Shown: positions 8,054 to 17,241, counted from the stretch's first letter. The stretch: 45,909 nt of DNA from an uncultured Flavonifractor sp. (GCF_944385615.1 NZ_CALWXV010000017.1:1-45909); one strand, 5' to 3'. Translations and numbers: made by a program. Notes: a model not told the origin generated them from the sequence alone.

Positions 8054-8587
8054 TCATGGCTGCTTCTTGATGGTCAGCCTGCCCTTGGGGGCAAACCGTT
8101 TCACCTGCTTCTTCGCCTTGGGCGCTGGCTGTGCCTCTTTCCGCTCTTTTGGCGGCGGGGCCCAGGGCTTCTTGTTCTTCTTTTGCAGATTCTTCTCGTG
8201 GGCCCGCTGCTCCTTCTGCCGCTGGAGAGCCTTTTCCGACTGGGCCTTCAGCTGCTGGGCGGCAGGGCCGCACCCCTCCGGGTCGGCCTGGGCCAGCTTG
8301 GCGGCAATGGCAGCAGCCAGCCCCACATCGGTAAGGGCCAGCATGGTGCAGGCCGACCGGCCCACCGCGCTCCCCAAGCCGCCCTTGGTATAGGGGGTAG
8401 TCAGGCAAGGTACCTTGCCGGTCTCCGCAAAGTGGGCTGCCCGGCGCAGGCTGTTGTCCGCCCCATCGCAGGCAGTGAGGATCAGCTTGGCCTGATGGGC
8501 CCGGGCGGCGGCGCCTACCGGCTCCTCGCCCACCTCCACCCGGCCCGCCTTGCGGGCGATACCCAACAGATGCAGTACGCTATCCAT
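8054..8587 (-). CDS. YlxQ-type L7Ae/L30e RNA-binding protein with basic tail
   Basis: A 177-residue protein whose first 95 or so residues match the L7Ae/L30e/S12e fold ([32 protein letters not shown]), the YlxQ family found between rnpM and infB in Firmicutes. YlxQ proteins are usually about 100 residues; here a Lys/Gln/Pro-rich, strongly basic tail of about 80 residues follows (for example [17 protein letters not shown]). The tail probably adds nonspecific RNA binding. The ATG start at 8587 overlaps the rnpM stop by 8 bp, so it is coupled to rnpM. Confidence 0.88.
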   Translation of the reverse strand: MDSVLHLLGIARKAGRVEVGEEPVGAAARAHQAKLILTACDGADNSLRRAAHFAETGKVPCLTTPYTKGGLGSAVGRSACTMLALTDVGLAAAIAAKLAQADPEGCGPAAQQLKAQSEKALQRQKEQRAHEKNLQKKNKKPWAPPPKERKEAQPAPKAKKQVKRFAPKGRLTIKKQP

Positions 8588-8855
8588 CCTGCTCCCCCTC
8601 CCGCATCTGCTGCTCCAGGGCCTCGTATACCTCGTCGGGCATGGGGGCGGAAAAGGCCCGCTCCAGCGCCCTGGCCTTCCGGGCCCGCTTCAGACAGGCC
8701 TCGTCGGGGCACACATAGGCCCCCCGGCCCGGCTTCTTCCCTTTAAAATCCAGAGAGACCTCCCCCTCCGGGCTCTTCACCACCCGGATCAGCTCCTTTT
8801 TGGGCTTCATCTCCCGGCAGCCCACGCATTGGCGCATGGGAATTTTCTTGGGCAT
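8580..8855 (-). CDS. rnpM: RNase P modulator RnpM (YlxR)
   Basis: A 91-residue YlxR-family protein. It has the family hallmarks RQCVGCREMKPKKELIR near the start and the GRGAYVC motif near residue 45, with CVGC and later cysteines. In Bacillus subtilis YlxR (RnpM) binds RNase P RNA and modulates its activity; that role is assumed here from family. The ATG at 8855 has GAGGAGG about 9 bases upstream. It sits between nusA and ylxQ, its standard place. Confidence 0.93.
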   Translation of the reverse strand: MPKKIPMRQCVGCREMKPKKELIRVVKSPEGEVSLDFKGKKPGRGAYVCPDEACLKRARKARALERAFSAPMPDEVYEALEQQMREGEQDG

Positions 8856-8873
8856 TTTTCTCGCCTCCTCGTC

Positions 8874-8976
8874 GGCACAAGCTCCATATCCCTCGCTTCG
8901 CCGTATCCGGCAAAGCTCACTCGTTCCGCTGTGCCTCCTCTCCCCGCCAAACCCGCTGCGCTGGGCTTTGGCGGGG
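8874..8976 (-). other. Two strong hairpins in the nusA-rnpM gap
   Basis: This 140-bp gap holds a large stem closed by GGCACA/TGTGCC (8874-8879 with 8930-8935) with an inner 9-bp stem (8895-8903 with 8908-8916, one G-T pair), then a perfect 10-bp stem (8942-8951 with 8967-8976). They lie directly after nusA on the transcript. No T-tract follows, so they look like RNA stability or processing elements rather than terminators. The rnpM ribosome binding site follows the last stem. Confidence 0.7.
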
Positions 8977-8995
8977 GCCCCGTCTGGGGAACAGT

Positions 8996-10159
8996 TTACT
9001 CCTCGCTCTGAGTCTCGGTTTCGTCCTCCAGGATGACGTCCTCTTCCTCCTCCGGCACCTCGTCGGCGGGGGCGGAAGCGGGCTTGATGTCGATCTTCCA
9101 GCCGGTCAGCTTGGCGGCCAGCCGGGCGTTCTGACCCTCCTTGCCGATAGCCAGGGAGAGCTGATCGTCGGGCACCACCACCCGGCAGGTCTTGCCCTCC
9201 TCATGGATCTCCACGCTGAGCACGTCGGCGGGGGACAGGGCGGCGGCGATGTACTGGGCGGGGTCCTCCGACCACTTGACGATATCCACCTTCTCGCCCC
9301 GCAGCTCCTCCACAATGTTGTTGACCCGCTGGCCACGGGGACCCACGCAGGCGCCGATGGGGTCCACGTTGGGGTCGGCGGACCAGACGGCCAGCTTGGT
9401 GCGGCTGCCCGCCTCACGGGCGATGGACTTGACCTCCACAGTGCCGTCGTAGATCTCGGGTACCTCCATCTCAAACAGCCGCTTTACCAGGCCGGGATGG
9501 GTGCGGGAAATCAGGACCTGGGGGCCCTTGGTGGAACGGCGGACCTCCACCACATACACCCGCAGGCGCATGCCCTCCACATACTCCTCCCCCTTGACCT
9601 GCTCGCCAGCGGCCAGGAAGGCCTCGGTGGCCTCGCTGCCCGAGCCGATGCGCAGGCTGGCGGAGCCGGAGCGGGGATCAATGCGGGTGATGACGCCGGT
9701 GAGGATCTCATGCTCCTTGGATGAGAACTCGTCGTACACCATACCCCGCTCGGCCTCCCGCATCCCCTGAATAATGACCTGGCGGGCGGTCTGGGCAGCG
9801 ATGCGGCCAAAGTCCCGGGTCTTGATCTCGATGCGGATCACATCCCCCAGCTGGGCCTGGGGGATCTTGCTGCGGGCCATCTCCAGGCTCATCTCGGTGC
9901 AGGGGTTATCCACCTCTTCCACCACGTCCTTCTTGACGAACATACGGACGGTACCGGCCTCCTCATCGGCCTCCATCACGATGTTGTCACCGGCAGTCTC
10001 GTGGTCCCGCTTGTAGGCGGACACCAGCGCCTGGCCGATCTTCTCCAGCATATAGGACTTGGGAATGCCCTTTTCCTTCTCAATCAAATTGATGGCAGCG
10101 AAAAATTCCTTGCCGTCCAGCTCGTTGGTCTTCTGCGCTTTGGCGTTTTTCTTCGGCAT
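8996..10159 (-). CDS. nusA: Transcription termination/antitermination factor NusA
   Basis: A 387-residue NusA, which binds RNA polymerase and nascent RNA and affects pausing, termination and antitermination. The order is N-terminal RNAP-binding domain (to about 125), S1 domain (about 130-200) and two KH domains (VDPIGACVGPRGQRVNNI and LSLAIGKEGQNARLAAKLTGWKI). The protein ends with an acidic stretch and lacks the C-terminal repeats of proteobacterial NusA, as expected in Firmicutes. The ATG at 10159 (MPKKNAKAQ) is preferred, with AAGGAG about 10 bases upstream. The gap to rimP is 48 bp. Confidence 0.96.
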   Translation of the reverse strand: MPKKNAKAQKTNELDGKEFFAAINLIEKEKGIPKSYMLEKIGQALVSAYKRDHETAGDNIVMEADEEAGTVRMFVKKDVVEEVDNPCTEMSLEMARSKIPQAQLGDVIRIEIKTRDFGRIAAQTARQVIIQGMREAERGMVYDEFSSKEHEILTGVITRIDPRSGSASLRIGSGSEATEAFLAAGEQVKGEEYVEGMRLRVYVVEVRRSTKGPQVLISRTHPGLVKRLFEMEVPEIYDGTVEVKSIAREAGSRTKLAVWSADPNVDPIGACVGPRGQRVNNIVEELRGEKVDIVKWSEDPAQYIAAALSPADVLSVEIHEEGKTCRVVVPDDQLSLAIGKEGQNARLAAKLTGWKIDIKPASAPADEVPEEEEDVILEDETETQSEE

Positions 10160-10207
10160 AATCTTCTTACTCCTTGCACTCTCATCCGGGCACAACCGCC
10201 CGATGCG

Positions 10208-10663
10208 TCAAATCCTCACATACAGCCGGGTCTGGGCCACATCCTTCTTTTCAAAGGTCTTGGGGCCCGCCCCTGTCTCAATGGTCACGTTGCCGTTTTC
10301 ATAGCCGGACAGCACCCCCACGTGGTCCTTCCGGCCATCCATGGCCCGGTAGAGGCGCACCTCCACCTCGCTGCCCATAAACTGGGCAAAGTGCTCCGGC
10401 TTCTTCAGAGGCCGGTCGGCACCGGCGGAGGACACCTCCAGCACATAGCTGCCCTCGATGGGGTCGGCCTCGTCCAGGGCGTCGGACAGTGGGCGGCTCA
10501 CCGCCTCGCAGTCGTTGATGGAGACGCCCCCCTCCTTATCAATATAGATCCGCAGGAACCACTGCCCGGCCTCCCGGACATATTCCACGTCCCACAGGGT
10601 GCAGCCGGCCTCCTCCACCAGGGGGGCGGCCAGCGCGGATACCAGCTCTGTTACCTTGGCCAT
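10208..10663 (-). CDS. rimP: Ribosome maturation factor RimP
   Basis: A 151-residue RimP, required for early 30S assembly. It shows the family features VEEAGCTLWDVEYVREAGQWFLRIYIDKEGGVSINDCE and a following LEVSSAGADRPLKKPEHF segment (the SSPGLDRPL region, here SSAGADRPL). ATG start with GGAGGT 6-7 bases upstream. It is the first gene of the nusA-infB operon and lies about 110 bp downstream of the promoter at 10772-10800. Confidence 0.95.
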   Translation of the reverse strand: MAKVTELVSALAAPLVEEAGCTLWDVEYVREAGQWFLRIYIDKEGGVSINDCEAVSRPLSDALDEADPIEGSYVLEVSSAGADRPLKKPEHFAQFMGSEVEVRLYRAMDGRKDHVGVLSGYENGNVTIETGAGPKTFEKKDVAQTRLYVRI

Positions 10664-10771
10664 ACGCTACCTCCGGCAAGGGCTGTAAACATTTTACATA
10701 CCCTGTTTTTTCAATAAGAAAGAGCGGAGCCGCAACCCCACTCTCACCATACCTCTACTACTATCGTTTGT

Positions 10772-10800
10772 ACTATACCATAAAATATCCCTTGTTGCAA
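10772..10800 (-). promoter_or_regulatory. SigA-type promoter of the rimP-nusA-infB operon
   Basis: On the minus strand TTGCAA (10800-10795), a 17-base spacer and TATAGT (10777-10772). This is the only good promoter match upstream of rimP. It leaves a leader of about 105 bases with no clear structure. Confidence 0.75.
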
Positions 10801-10870
10801 GGGGGTGGGGCGATTTTTCCCTTGGATAAAGCAGTTCCACTTCACAGGACAGGCCGGTTCTATTTTCTGA

Positions 10871-10898
10871 TTGACATAACCCTCCACTTTGCTACAAT
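10871..10898 (+). promoter_or_regulatory. SigA-type promoter of the moxR operon
   Basis: TTGACA (10871-10876), a 16-base spacer and TACAAT (10893-10898), about 75 bp upstream of the moxR start. It is divergent from the rimP promoter; the two lie about 70 bp apart. Confidence 0.8.
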
Positions 10899-10971
10899 AA
10901 TGCTAAGTAAATTCCTTTCCATCGACGATACAATCCACCGGACGGGGAAAACGCCCGGAAAGGAGGACAAT

Positions 10972-11904
10972 ATGACGGGAAACAAGGCTGCTTTGGAGAT
11001 TCTGAGCGAGGTCCAGAAAGCAGTGGTAGGCAAAAACGACGTGCTGGCCAAGGTGCTGCTGGCCATTCTGGCCCGGGGCCATATTCTGCTGGAGGATATC
11101 CCCGGCGTGGGCAAGACCACCATGGCCCTGGCCTTTTCCAAGGCTTTGGGTCTGAAATACAACCGGGTACAGTTTACCCCCGATGTGATGCCCTCAGACA
11201 TCACCGGATTTTCCATCTACAACAAGGCCACCGGCGCCATGGAGTACCAGCCCGGCGCGGTGCTGTGCAATCTGTTTCTGGCCGACGAGCTCAACCGGGC
11301 CACCAGCCGCACCCAGTCCGCCCTGCTGGAGGCCATGGAGGAGGGACAGGTCACGGTGGACGGGGTAAGCCATCCGGTGCCCCAGCCCTTCCTGGTCATC
11401 GCCACCCAAAACCCGGCGGGGGCCTCGGGCACCCAGCTGCTCCCCGACTCCCAGATGGACCGGTTCATGGTGCGGCTGTCCATCGGCTACCCCGCCCCGG
11501 CAGACGAGCTGGACATGGTGCGCCGCAAGCAGGGGGGCAATCCCCTGGACCAGGTGCGCCAGGTCATGGACCTGTCCGGTCTGGCCGACCTGCGGGACCA
11601 GGCAGACCGGGTGTATCTCTCCGACCAGGTGCTGGACTATATCATTCGGCTGATTAACGCTACCCGCAGCCACCCCATGATCGTCCAGGGAGCCAGTCCC
11701 CGTGCTTCCCTGGCCCTTACCGCCATGTCCAAGGCGGCCGCTTTGGTGCTGGGCCGGGACTATGTGAACCCTGAGGACGTGTCCATGGTTTTTTCCGACG
11801 TGGTGACCCACCGGCTGCTCCTTTCCCCCCGGGCAGAAACCAGCGGCGGCTTTGACCCGGCGGCGGAGATTCTGGGTCAGGTCCCGCCCCCCAAGATCGG
11901 GTGA
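10972..11904 (+). CDS. MoxR-family AAA+ ATPase
   Basis: A 310-residue MoxR-type ATPase, thought to act as a chaperone for complex assembly together with DUF58 proteins. Walker A is GVGKTT (45-50), Walker B ends in ADELNRA (Asp105-Glu106), and sensor motif ATQNPAG and the lid domain follow. The ATG at 10972 is preceded by AAAGGAGGA; a longer frame upstream covers the promoter and is rejected. The gene is followed by a DUF58 gene and a transglutaminase gene, a conserved trio whose exact substrate is not established. Confidence 0.92.
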   Translation: MTGNKAALEILSEVQKAVVGKNDVLAKVLLAILARGHILLEDIPGVGKTTMALAFSKALGLKYNRVQFTPDVMPSDITGFSIYNKATGAMEYQPGAVLCNLFLADELNRATSRTQSALLEAMEEGQVTVDGVSHPVPQPFLVIATQNPAGASGTQLLPDSQMDRFMVRLSIGYPAPADELDMVRRKQGGNPLDQVRQVMDLSGLADLRDQADRVYLSDQVLDYIIRLINATRSHPMIVQGASPRASLALTAMSKAAALVLGRDYVNPEDVSMVFSDVVTHRLLLSPRAETSGGFDPAAEILGQVPPPKIG

Positions 11905-11908
11905 GGCC

Positions 11909-12910
11909 ATGGTCAGCCGTCGGATTTTCTATGTGGTTCTGGTGGGCGCAGCGGTTCTCTTCCAGATTTTTTTCCGCTTCTACCTGTCCACCTTTGTACT
12001 GGTACTGATCCTGGTGTTGCCCATCCTCTCCCTGCTGCTCTCCCTGCCAGGGCTGGTGGGCAGCAGTCTGCTGGTGCTCCCTCAAAGTCCCACCGCTACC
12101 CAGGGCGAGCAGGCGGTCTTTCAGATCACGCTGCACAATCCCTCCCCCTTTCCGCTGATCCGCCTCCGGGCCAGGCTGGTGTGGACCAACCAGCTCACCG
12201 GCGAGACCGACCGGAGCTGGATGGATGTGGGCCTTCAGGAGCCGGTTTCCCTGACAGTGACCGCCTCCCATTGCGGCCGGCTGGTGTGCCGGGCGGCAGG
12301 GGTGTGGAGCTGTGACCTGCTGGGTCTCTTTCCCCTGCCGGTACGTCAAGGCCTGGAGGGGGCCGTATTGGTGCTGCCGCCCCGGTTGGAGCTGGAGCAG
12401 GGGGAGGATCTCACCGGCGGTCAGAATGACGGGGCGGTGCTCCGTCCCCGGCCTGGCGGCGGTCCCGGAGAGGACTATGACCTGCGGGAGTACCGGCCGG
12501 GGGACCCCCTGCGCTCGGTCCACTGGAAGCTGTCCTCCAAACTGGACGAGCTGGTGGTGCGGGAGACTCTGGAGCCCCAACAGGCCGCCATTGTGGTCAC
12601 CTACGACCACTTCGGCACTCCCGAGGTGCTGGACCGCACCTTTACCCAGCTGTGCGCCCTGTCCCGCTGGCTTTTGGAGCAGGACAGGCCCCACCACATC
12701 CAGTGGGCAGCCCCCGCCACCGGAGTAACGGAGGACCGGGCGGTGGACAGCGAAACCGCTCTGCTGGCCTGCCTGGAGCTGGCCTTCTCCACCCCCGCCC
12801 CGCTGGAGGGCCGCTCCATTCTGGACGGCGCGCTCCGGCTGCCCGGCGGGCCGGGCCGGGTACGCCATTTCCATGTGACAACCGAGGGCGTGGAAGGAGG
12901 GGGACGATGA
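11909..12910 (+). CDS. DUF58 domain protein
   Basis: A 333-residue protein with two N-terminal membrane helices (about residues 5-50) and a cytoplasmic or surface DUF58 domain (VWA-like). The DUF58 signature REYRPGDPLRSVHWKLSS is near residue 193-210. DUF58 proteins pair with MoxR ATPases, and the gene begins 4 bases after the moxR stop. The ATG at 11909 has GGTGAGG just upstream. Its stop overlaps the next start as ATGA, showing translational coupling. The molecular role is unknown. Confidence 0.9.
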   Translation: MVSRRIFYVVLVGAAVLFQIFFRFYLSTFVLVLILVLPILSLLLSLPGLVGSSLLVLPQSPTATQGEQAVFQITLHNPSPFPLIRLRARLVWTNQLTGETDRSWMDVGLQEPVSLTVTASHCGRLVCRAAGVWSCDLLGLFPLPVRQGLEGAVLVLPPRLELEQGEDLTGGQNDGAVLRPRPGGGPGEDYDLREYRPGDPLRSVHWKLSSKLDELVVRETLEPQQAAIVVTYDHFGTPEVLDRTFTQLCALSRWLLEQDRPHHIQWAAPATGVTEDRAVDSETALLACLELAFSTPAPLEGRSILDGALRLPGGPGRVRHFHVTTEGVEGGGR

Positions 12911-15270
12911 AACACAGATATCCCCCCAGAGGCCGCCCCCGGCCCCTGGAGCTGCTCAGCGGCAGCCTGCTCCTCTTTTTGCTGCTCTTTGGCGCTCTGT
13001 GCTCCTTCCTCACCGCCGTGGGGCTCACACCCCCTCCCCTTCTCATACTGGGGGGCTGCGCCCTGCTGACAGCGCTGTACACCTTTCTCTGCGCCCTGCC
13101 CACCCGCTGGATGCTGGTTGGCATGGCGGCAGTGCTGGGGCTGGCAGGGGTGACAGTGTGGCAGTTTCTGGAGGTCTTTCAGCGGGGTGAGATCGCCCTG
13201 CGCTGCGCCGTGGTCAACACGGTGTGTACCAGCCTGGAGCTGGACGGCTTCATCGAACCCATCCAGCATCTGCCCGCCTATGTATGGATATGGTCGGCCA
13301 CCTTCCTGGCCCTGATGGCGGGCGTGGTGCTGGGGCTGCTGCTGGCCTTGACGGTGATCCGCTTCCCCTCCTGTGCCGCATCTTTTCTGCTCACCGCCCC
13401 CTTTCCGCTGCTCCCCCTGTGCATCTCAGTGACCCCGGCCTGGATGCCCCTGATGGCTCTGATCCTGGCCTGGTGCGTGATGGGGCTGGGTACTCTGGCC
13501 CGCCGCTGGGACCGGCGGGGGGCGGCCCGGCTCACCCTGCTGGCCTTCCCTTCTGTAGCTCTGCTGCTGGCTCTGCTCAATCTGTCCATGCCCCAGGGGG
13601 ATTATCAGCGCCCCCGGTGGGCTGATGATGCCCTGGACTCCATCAACAACTGGGTATCCGATCTGGATGTGACCCTGTTCAGCGGCAAGGGGCCTTTCGG
13701 TTTTGGGAGCGGCGGCTCCTTCACCGACGCCGACGGCAAGGTGTTCCTGTCTGACGCGGGCCCTCTGGACTTCTCCGGCCGGACGGTGCTGGAGGTGGAG
13801 ACCGACCTGCGGGGGCGCATCTACCTGCGGGGCTTTTCCAGCGCGGTGTATGACGACAACAGCTGGGAACCGTTGGATGAGTTTGATTATTTGAGTCTGA
13901 TCTGGGAGCCAGTGGACCAGGCCTATGCCCAGTCCGCCATTCTCTCTCCCACCCTGGATGGCTGGCAGCCCATGAACTTCCCCGCCCTGGCAGACCGGAA
14001 CACCTTCCCCGACAAGGACTACGCCAAGGTCACCATCCGCAACGTGGGGGCCGATCCGGGGTATGTGTACGTCCCCTACCACATTCTCTCCCTGCCCGAT
14101 GAACTCAGCGGGGCTAAATTTGTGTACGACTCCTACCTGGCCCGGGCGGATGATGTATGGACCCACACAGTATACATCCAGCCTGACTGCGATCCCCTGT
14201 CCAGGGCGAAGCTGCCAAACGCGGTTACCCTTGCAGAAGAGAATTACGCCAGTTTTGTCTATCAGAGTTCCTATCTGGCCGTGGATATCGACGCAGTGGA
14301 CGCCGTCGATGCTGTGGTTCAGGACCTGGCTACCGATATGGAGGGCAGCCTGCCCGGCGGGGCAGATAATGCCGCTTACCGGGAATATATGGATCTGCTC
14401 TATGGCCGTTTGCCTGGGGACCGCACGCTTCAGAACAACGCCTTCCGGCTTGCCATGGCCAAAATTGTGGCCGCCTATCTGGACGGTCTGGCAGAGTACG
14501 ACCCAGAGGTCCCTGTCACCCCGGAAGGGGAGGATTTTGTGTCCTACTTCCTGACCGAAAGCCGCCGGGGCTACTGTATGCACTTTGCCTCCGCCGCCAC
14601 TCTGATTCTGCGGACCATGGGTATCCCCGCCCGGTATGTAACGGGCTATGTGGCCGACGTGCCCGACTCCGGCAAAGTGTCCGTCCCCGACTCCGCCGCC
14701 CACGCTTGGGTGGAAATCTATCTGGATGGCTACGGCTGGGAGCCGGTGGAGGTCACCCCCGCCTATGCCGGCAGCAATCCCGGCCAGAGCGGCACAGCGG
14801 AACCCACCCCCACACCTACCGCCACGCCTGCCCCCACCGCTACCCAGACCCCTCAGGCCAGCGCCAAGCCCTCCGCCGCCCCTGACAGCACAGAGCAACC
14901 GGTTACTGAGACCCAGCCTCTGGACCTGCGGATCATTCTGATCCCCGTAGCGGCGGTGCTGGTCCTTCTGGCCTTCCCTGTCCGGCGGGCCATTGGCCGG
15001 GTCCGGCGGGAGAAAAAATTCCGGCAGGAGAGCACCAACCAGGCAGTCATCGCTGCCTACCTTTACCTGTCCCGGCTGACGCGCTGGGGCGGACCAATGC
15101 CGGAGGAGGTGGCCAAGCTGGCCAAAAAAGCCCAGTTCAGCCCCCATACCCTGACCGAGGAGGAGCGCCGGACAGCGGTAGACGCTGCTCATGCCGCCGC
15201 CCTTCAGGTGGACAAAACCCTGCCCTGGTACAAGAAGCTCCTGTGCCGGTATGTATTTGGACTATGTTAA
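12907..15270 (+). CDS. Membrane-anchored transglutaminase-like protein (TgpA type)
   Basis: A 787-residue protein. About six membrane helices fill residues 15-230, followed by an extracytoplasmic region with a transglutaminase core: Cys in SRRGYCMHFASAATL (about 556), His in AHAWVEIY (about 599) and an acidic residue in the GWEPVEVTPAY motif, where Glu-Val-Thr-Pro stands in the usual Asp-Pro-Thr place. A Pro/Thr-rich linker near 640-680 leads to a final membrane helix (about 676-697) and a cytoplasmic tail. The domain set matches TgpA-like proteins associated with MoxR and DUF58. A wall or surface protein substrate is likely but unknown. Confidence 0.88.
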   Translation: MKHRYPPRGRPRPLELLSGSLLLFLLLFGALCSFLTAVGLTPPPLLILGGCALLTALYTFLCALPTRWMLVGMAAVLGLAGVTVWQFLEVFQRGEIALRCAVVNTVCTSLELDGFIEPIQHLPAYVWIWSATFLALMAGVVLGLLLALTVIRFPSCAASFLLTAPFPLLPLCISVTPAWMPLMALILAWCVMGLGTLARRWDRRGAARLTLLAFPSVALLLALLNLSMPQGDYQRPRWADDALDSINNWVSDLDVTLFSGKGPFGFGSGGSFTDADGKVFLSDAGPLDFSGRTVLEVETDLRGRIYLRGFSSAVYDDNSWEPLDEFDYLSLIWEPVDQAYAQSAILSPTLDGWQPMNFPALADRNTFPDKDYAKVTIRNVGADPGYVYVPYHILSLPDELSGAKFVYDSYLARADDVWTHTVYIQPDCDPLSRAKLPNAVTLAEENYASFVYQSSYLAVDIDAVDAVDAVVQDLATDMEGSLPGGADNAAYREYMDLLYGRLPGDRTLQNNAFRLAMAKIVAAYLDGLAEYDPEVPVTPEGEDFVSYFLTESRRGYCMHFASAATLILRTMGIPARYVTGYVADVPDSGKVSVPDSAAHAWVEIYLDGYGWEPVEVTPAYAGSNPGQSGTAEPTPTPTATPAPTATQTPQASAKPSAAPDSTEQPVTETQPLDLRIILIPVAAVLVLLAFPVRRAIGRVRREKKFRQESTNQAVIAAYLYLSRLTRWGGPMPEEVAKLAKKAQFSPHTLTEEERRTAVDAAHAAALQVDKTLPWYKKLLCRYVFGLC

Positions 15271-15282
15271 GCCAATCAACAC

Positions 15283-15316
15283 AGCGCCCCCGGAGGAAAA
15301 TTCCTCCGGGGGCGCT
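15283..15316. terminator. Convergent hairpin between transglutaminase and LTA-synthase genes
   Basis: A perfect 14-bp GC-rich stem (15283-15296 with 15303-15316) and a 6-base loop lie between two converging genes, 12 bp after one stop and 5 bp before the other. T-tracts are weak on both sides, so it is likely a bidirectional but inefficient terminator. Confidence 0.7.
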
Positions 15317-15321
15317 GCCGT

Positions 15322-17241
15322 TTATTCCGCGAGGCTGAAAAAGTTCTCCAGCCGGTTGGACTTATCAAAAATGTTGTTGTACAGAAGGACCTTGTAAGTT
15401 TCTATCGCCTCTTCCAAATCGGCGGGCAACGCCTCGTTCTCCCCGTACCAGGTCCCGCCGGCATCCAGAATACCCACGGTGTTCACCGCCGGTACCGTCT
15501 CCCGCAGCCTGGTCAGAAACTTCTGATACCCGGTCATGGGCAGATTGGCGGTGTCTACCAGCAAAGAGGACAGATAGTTGAGAGAGAGCTCCACCCCCTC
15601 CGCCTCTGGGATGTCATAGTTGGCCCACAGGGCGAAGGGCACCATCTGCTTTTTCTGGGCCAGGGCGGTGTCGGGAGCAGTACCCAGCACATCGGTGTAG
15701 AAGTTGGTAGCCACCTGGGGCTGGTGGTCTCCGAAAATCAAGATCATGGTGGGCTCCTCCACCTGGGAGAAATAGTGGATGAGGTACTCCAAGGCCTGAT
15801 CGCTCTGGTAGATGAGAGACAGATACTGGTTTACCGTCTGGAAGTGATTTTCCAAATCTCCGGTAAGCCACACCTCCCGGGGCAGATTGGTCCATGGCAT
15901 CTGGTAGCCCGAGTGGTTCTGCATGGTGACGTTGAAAAGGAACAGGGGCTCCCCCTCCTTTTTCTCCTCATACAGCCGGATCAGATTCTCATAGTCGCAC
16001 TGATCGGTGACGTATCCGCTCTTTTCATCCCCCCGCATGTAGGTGCGGTTCTGGAAATCGCTTTCAAAGTACACCTCGTCAAAGCCATAGTTAGCATAAA
16101 CGGCGGGCCGGTTCCAGCCGGAGGAGCGGTAGGGGTGGGCGGCCACCGTGCGGTAGCCCAGGGCCTTCATCTGACTCACCAGGGTGGGGTCCCCGTCGGA
16201 GACATACATCTGATAGGGTACCGTTCCGGCAGGCAGGAAGGCGGTGGTGTTGCCGGTGAGGAACTCATACTCAGAGTTGGCGGTGGTACCGCCAAACACG
16301 GAGGAATAGGCGTAGCCTTTGATGGTATTCTCCTTTAAGGAGCGGAGGAAGGGCATGGCGTCCTGGTTGGTCTCCACCCCCGGCAGCACGCTCAGGTCGG
16401 AAAAGGACTCGTTCATGATGACAATGACGTTCACCGGGCGGGTGGTGCCGTCGGGGTTTACCGCCATGACCGACAGGTCGTCGCTGGTGTAGTCTTCTCC
16501 CAGTGTGTTTAACGTCTCCTGAGAATAGGTGTCCGGCTTCTCCACCTTCATGTACTTCATGCACACGGAGAAATTGAGAAACAGGCCGTTGCCCCGGGTG
16601 GTCCACATGGAGGGCTCAATGCCCAGCTTCTCCACCAGACTGGTGCCGAAAAACACTGCCAGAAAGACCGCGGTCACACCTGCCGAGGGAAGAAACACCT
16701 TCCAGGAGAACTTTTTCCGGGGCTCGTCGGGCAACGTCTTCATGGCCAGGATCACGGCCACCATGATGACCAGCGTAACGATCTGCCGCTGGGACAGGCT
16801 GTAATCATAGTTGCCCGCCACGTTGGCGGCGGTGCCCAGGCTGAGGAAATCCCCCGGAAAGAGGGTGCGGCCCCGGAAAGCGATGAGGTAGTGGTTGGCA
16901 CAGCCGAAGCCCCAGGCAATACCCAGCCCCAACTTCACCGCGCCGCTGCGGCGGCCCCGGAGGAAATAAAAGAACAGTTCCCCCAAATAATACCACACCA
17001 GATTGAGCACGATCTGGGCGGGGGTAAAATCTTTCCACGGGTCGTTGTAGTTGAGGTGCTCCACCAGGGTGAAGGAGAGCAGGGGCACCACCGCCAGCAG
17101 CACCATGGTGGTCCACCAGTACTGCCGGGCGGTCATGGTGAGCTTGGGCCATTTCAGCTTGAAGCGCTGCTTCTGCTGGGGGGTAGGCGCCGGGTCAGAG
17201 GGCGCTTCCAGAATTTCAGGGGTGTGGATGGGATCGCTCAT
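15322..17241 (-). CDS. LTA synthase family protein (membrane sulfatase fold)
   Basis: A 639-residue protein with five membrane helices between residues about 45 and 200 and a large extracellular sulfatase-type domain. The metal site NVIVIMNESFSDL (about 272) and the catalytic threonine in VFGGTTANSEYEFLTG (about 317) are visible, as is the IFGDHQPQ motif near 507. LtaS enzymes polymerise glycerol phosphate onto a lipid anchor; related enzymes add phosphoglycerol to other glycans, so the polymer is not certain. The start has only a weak AAAGG ribosome binding site. A promoter overlaps the upstream terminator. Confidence 0.9.
   Translation of the reverse strand: MSDPIHTPEILEAPSDPAPTPQQKQRFKLKWPKLTMTARQYWWTTMVLLAVVPLLSFTLVEHLNYNDPWKDFTPAQIVLNLVWYYLGELFFYFLRGRRSGAVKLGLGIAWGFGCANHYLIAFRGRTLFPGDFLSLGTAANVAGNYDYSLSQRQIVTLVIMVAVILAMKTLPDEPRKKFSWKVFLPSAGVTAVFLAVFFGTSLVEKLGIEPSMWTTRGNGLFLNFSVCMKYMKVEKPDTYSQETLNTLGEDYTSDDLSVMAVNPDGTTRPVNVIVIMNESFSDLSVLPGVETNQDAMPFLRSLKENTIKGYAYSSVFGGTTANSEYEFLTGNTTAFLPAGTVPYQMYVSDGDPTLVSQMKALGYRTVAAHPYRSSGWNRPAVYANYGFDEVYFESDFQNRTYMRGDEKSGYVTDQCDYENLIRLYEEKKEGEPLFLFNVTMQNHSGYQMPWTNLPREVWLTGDLENHFQTVNQYLSLIYQSDQALEYLIHYFSQVEEPTMILIFGDHQPQVATNFYTDVLGTAPDTALAQKKQMVPFALWANYDIPEAEGVELSLNYLSSLLVDTANLPMTGYQKFLTRLRETVPAVNTVGILDAGGTWYGENEALPADLEEAIETYKVLLYNNIFDKSNRLENFFSLAE

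Noticed and set aside
5398-8070. 890-codon open frame on the plus strand opposite infB
   Set aside because: It is a mirror of infB in a GC-rich genome, is full of His, Leu and Gly in improbable runs and has no ribosome binding site. infB on the minus strand is certain.
10768-10971. N-terminal extension of the MoxR protein
   Set aside because: The extra reading frame covers a consensus promoter and the proper start has an ideal ribosome binding site.
15283-15316. Riboswitch or structured RNA
   Set aside because: A simple long stem between converging genes is better explained as a terminator.
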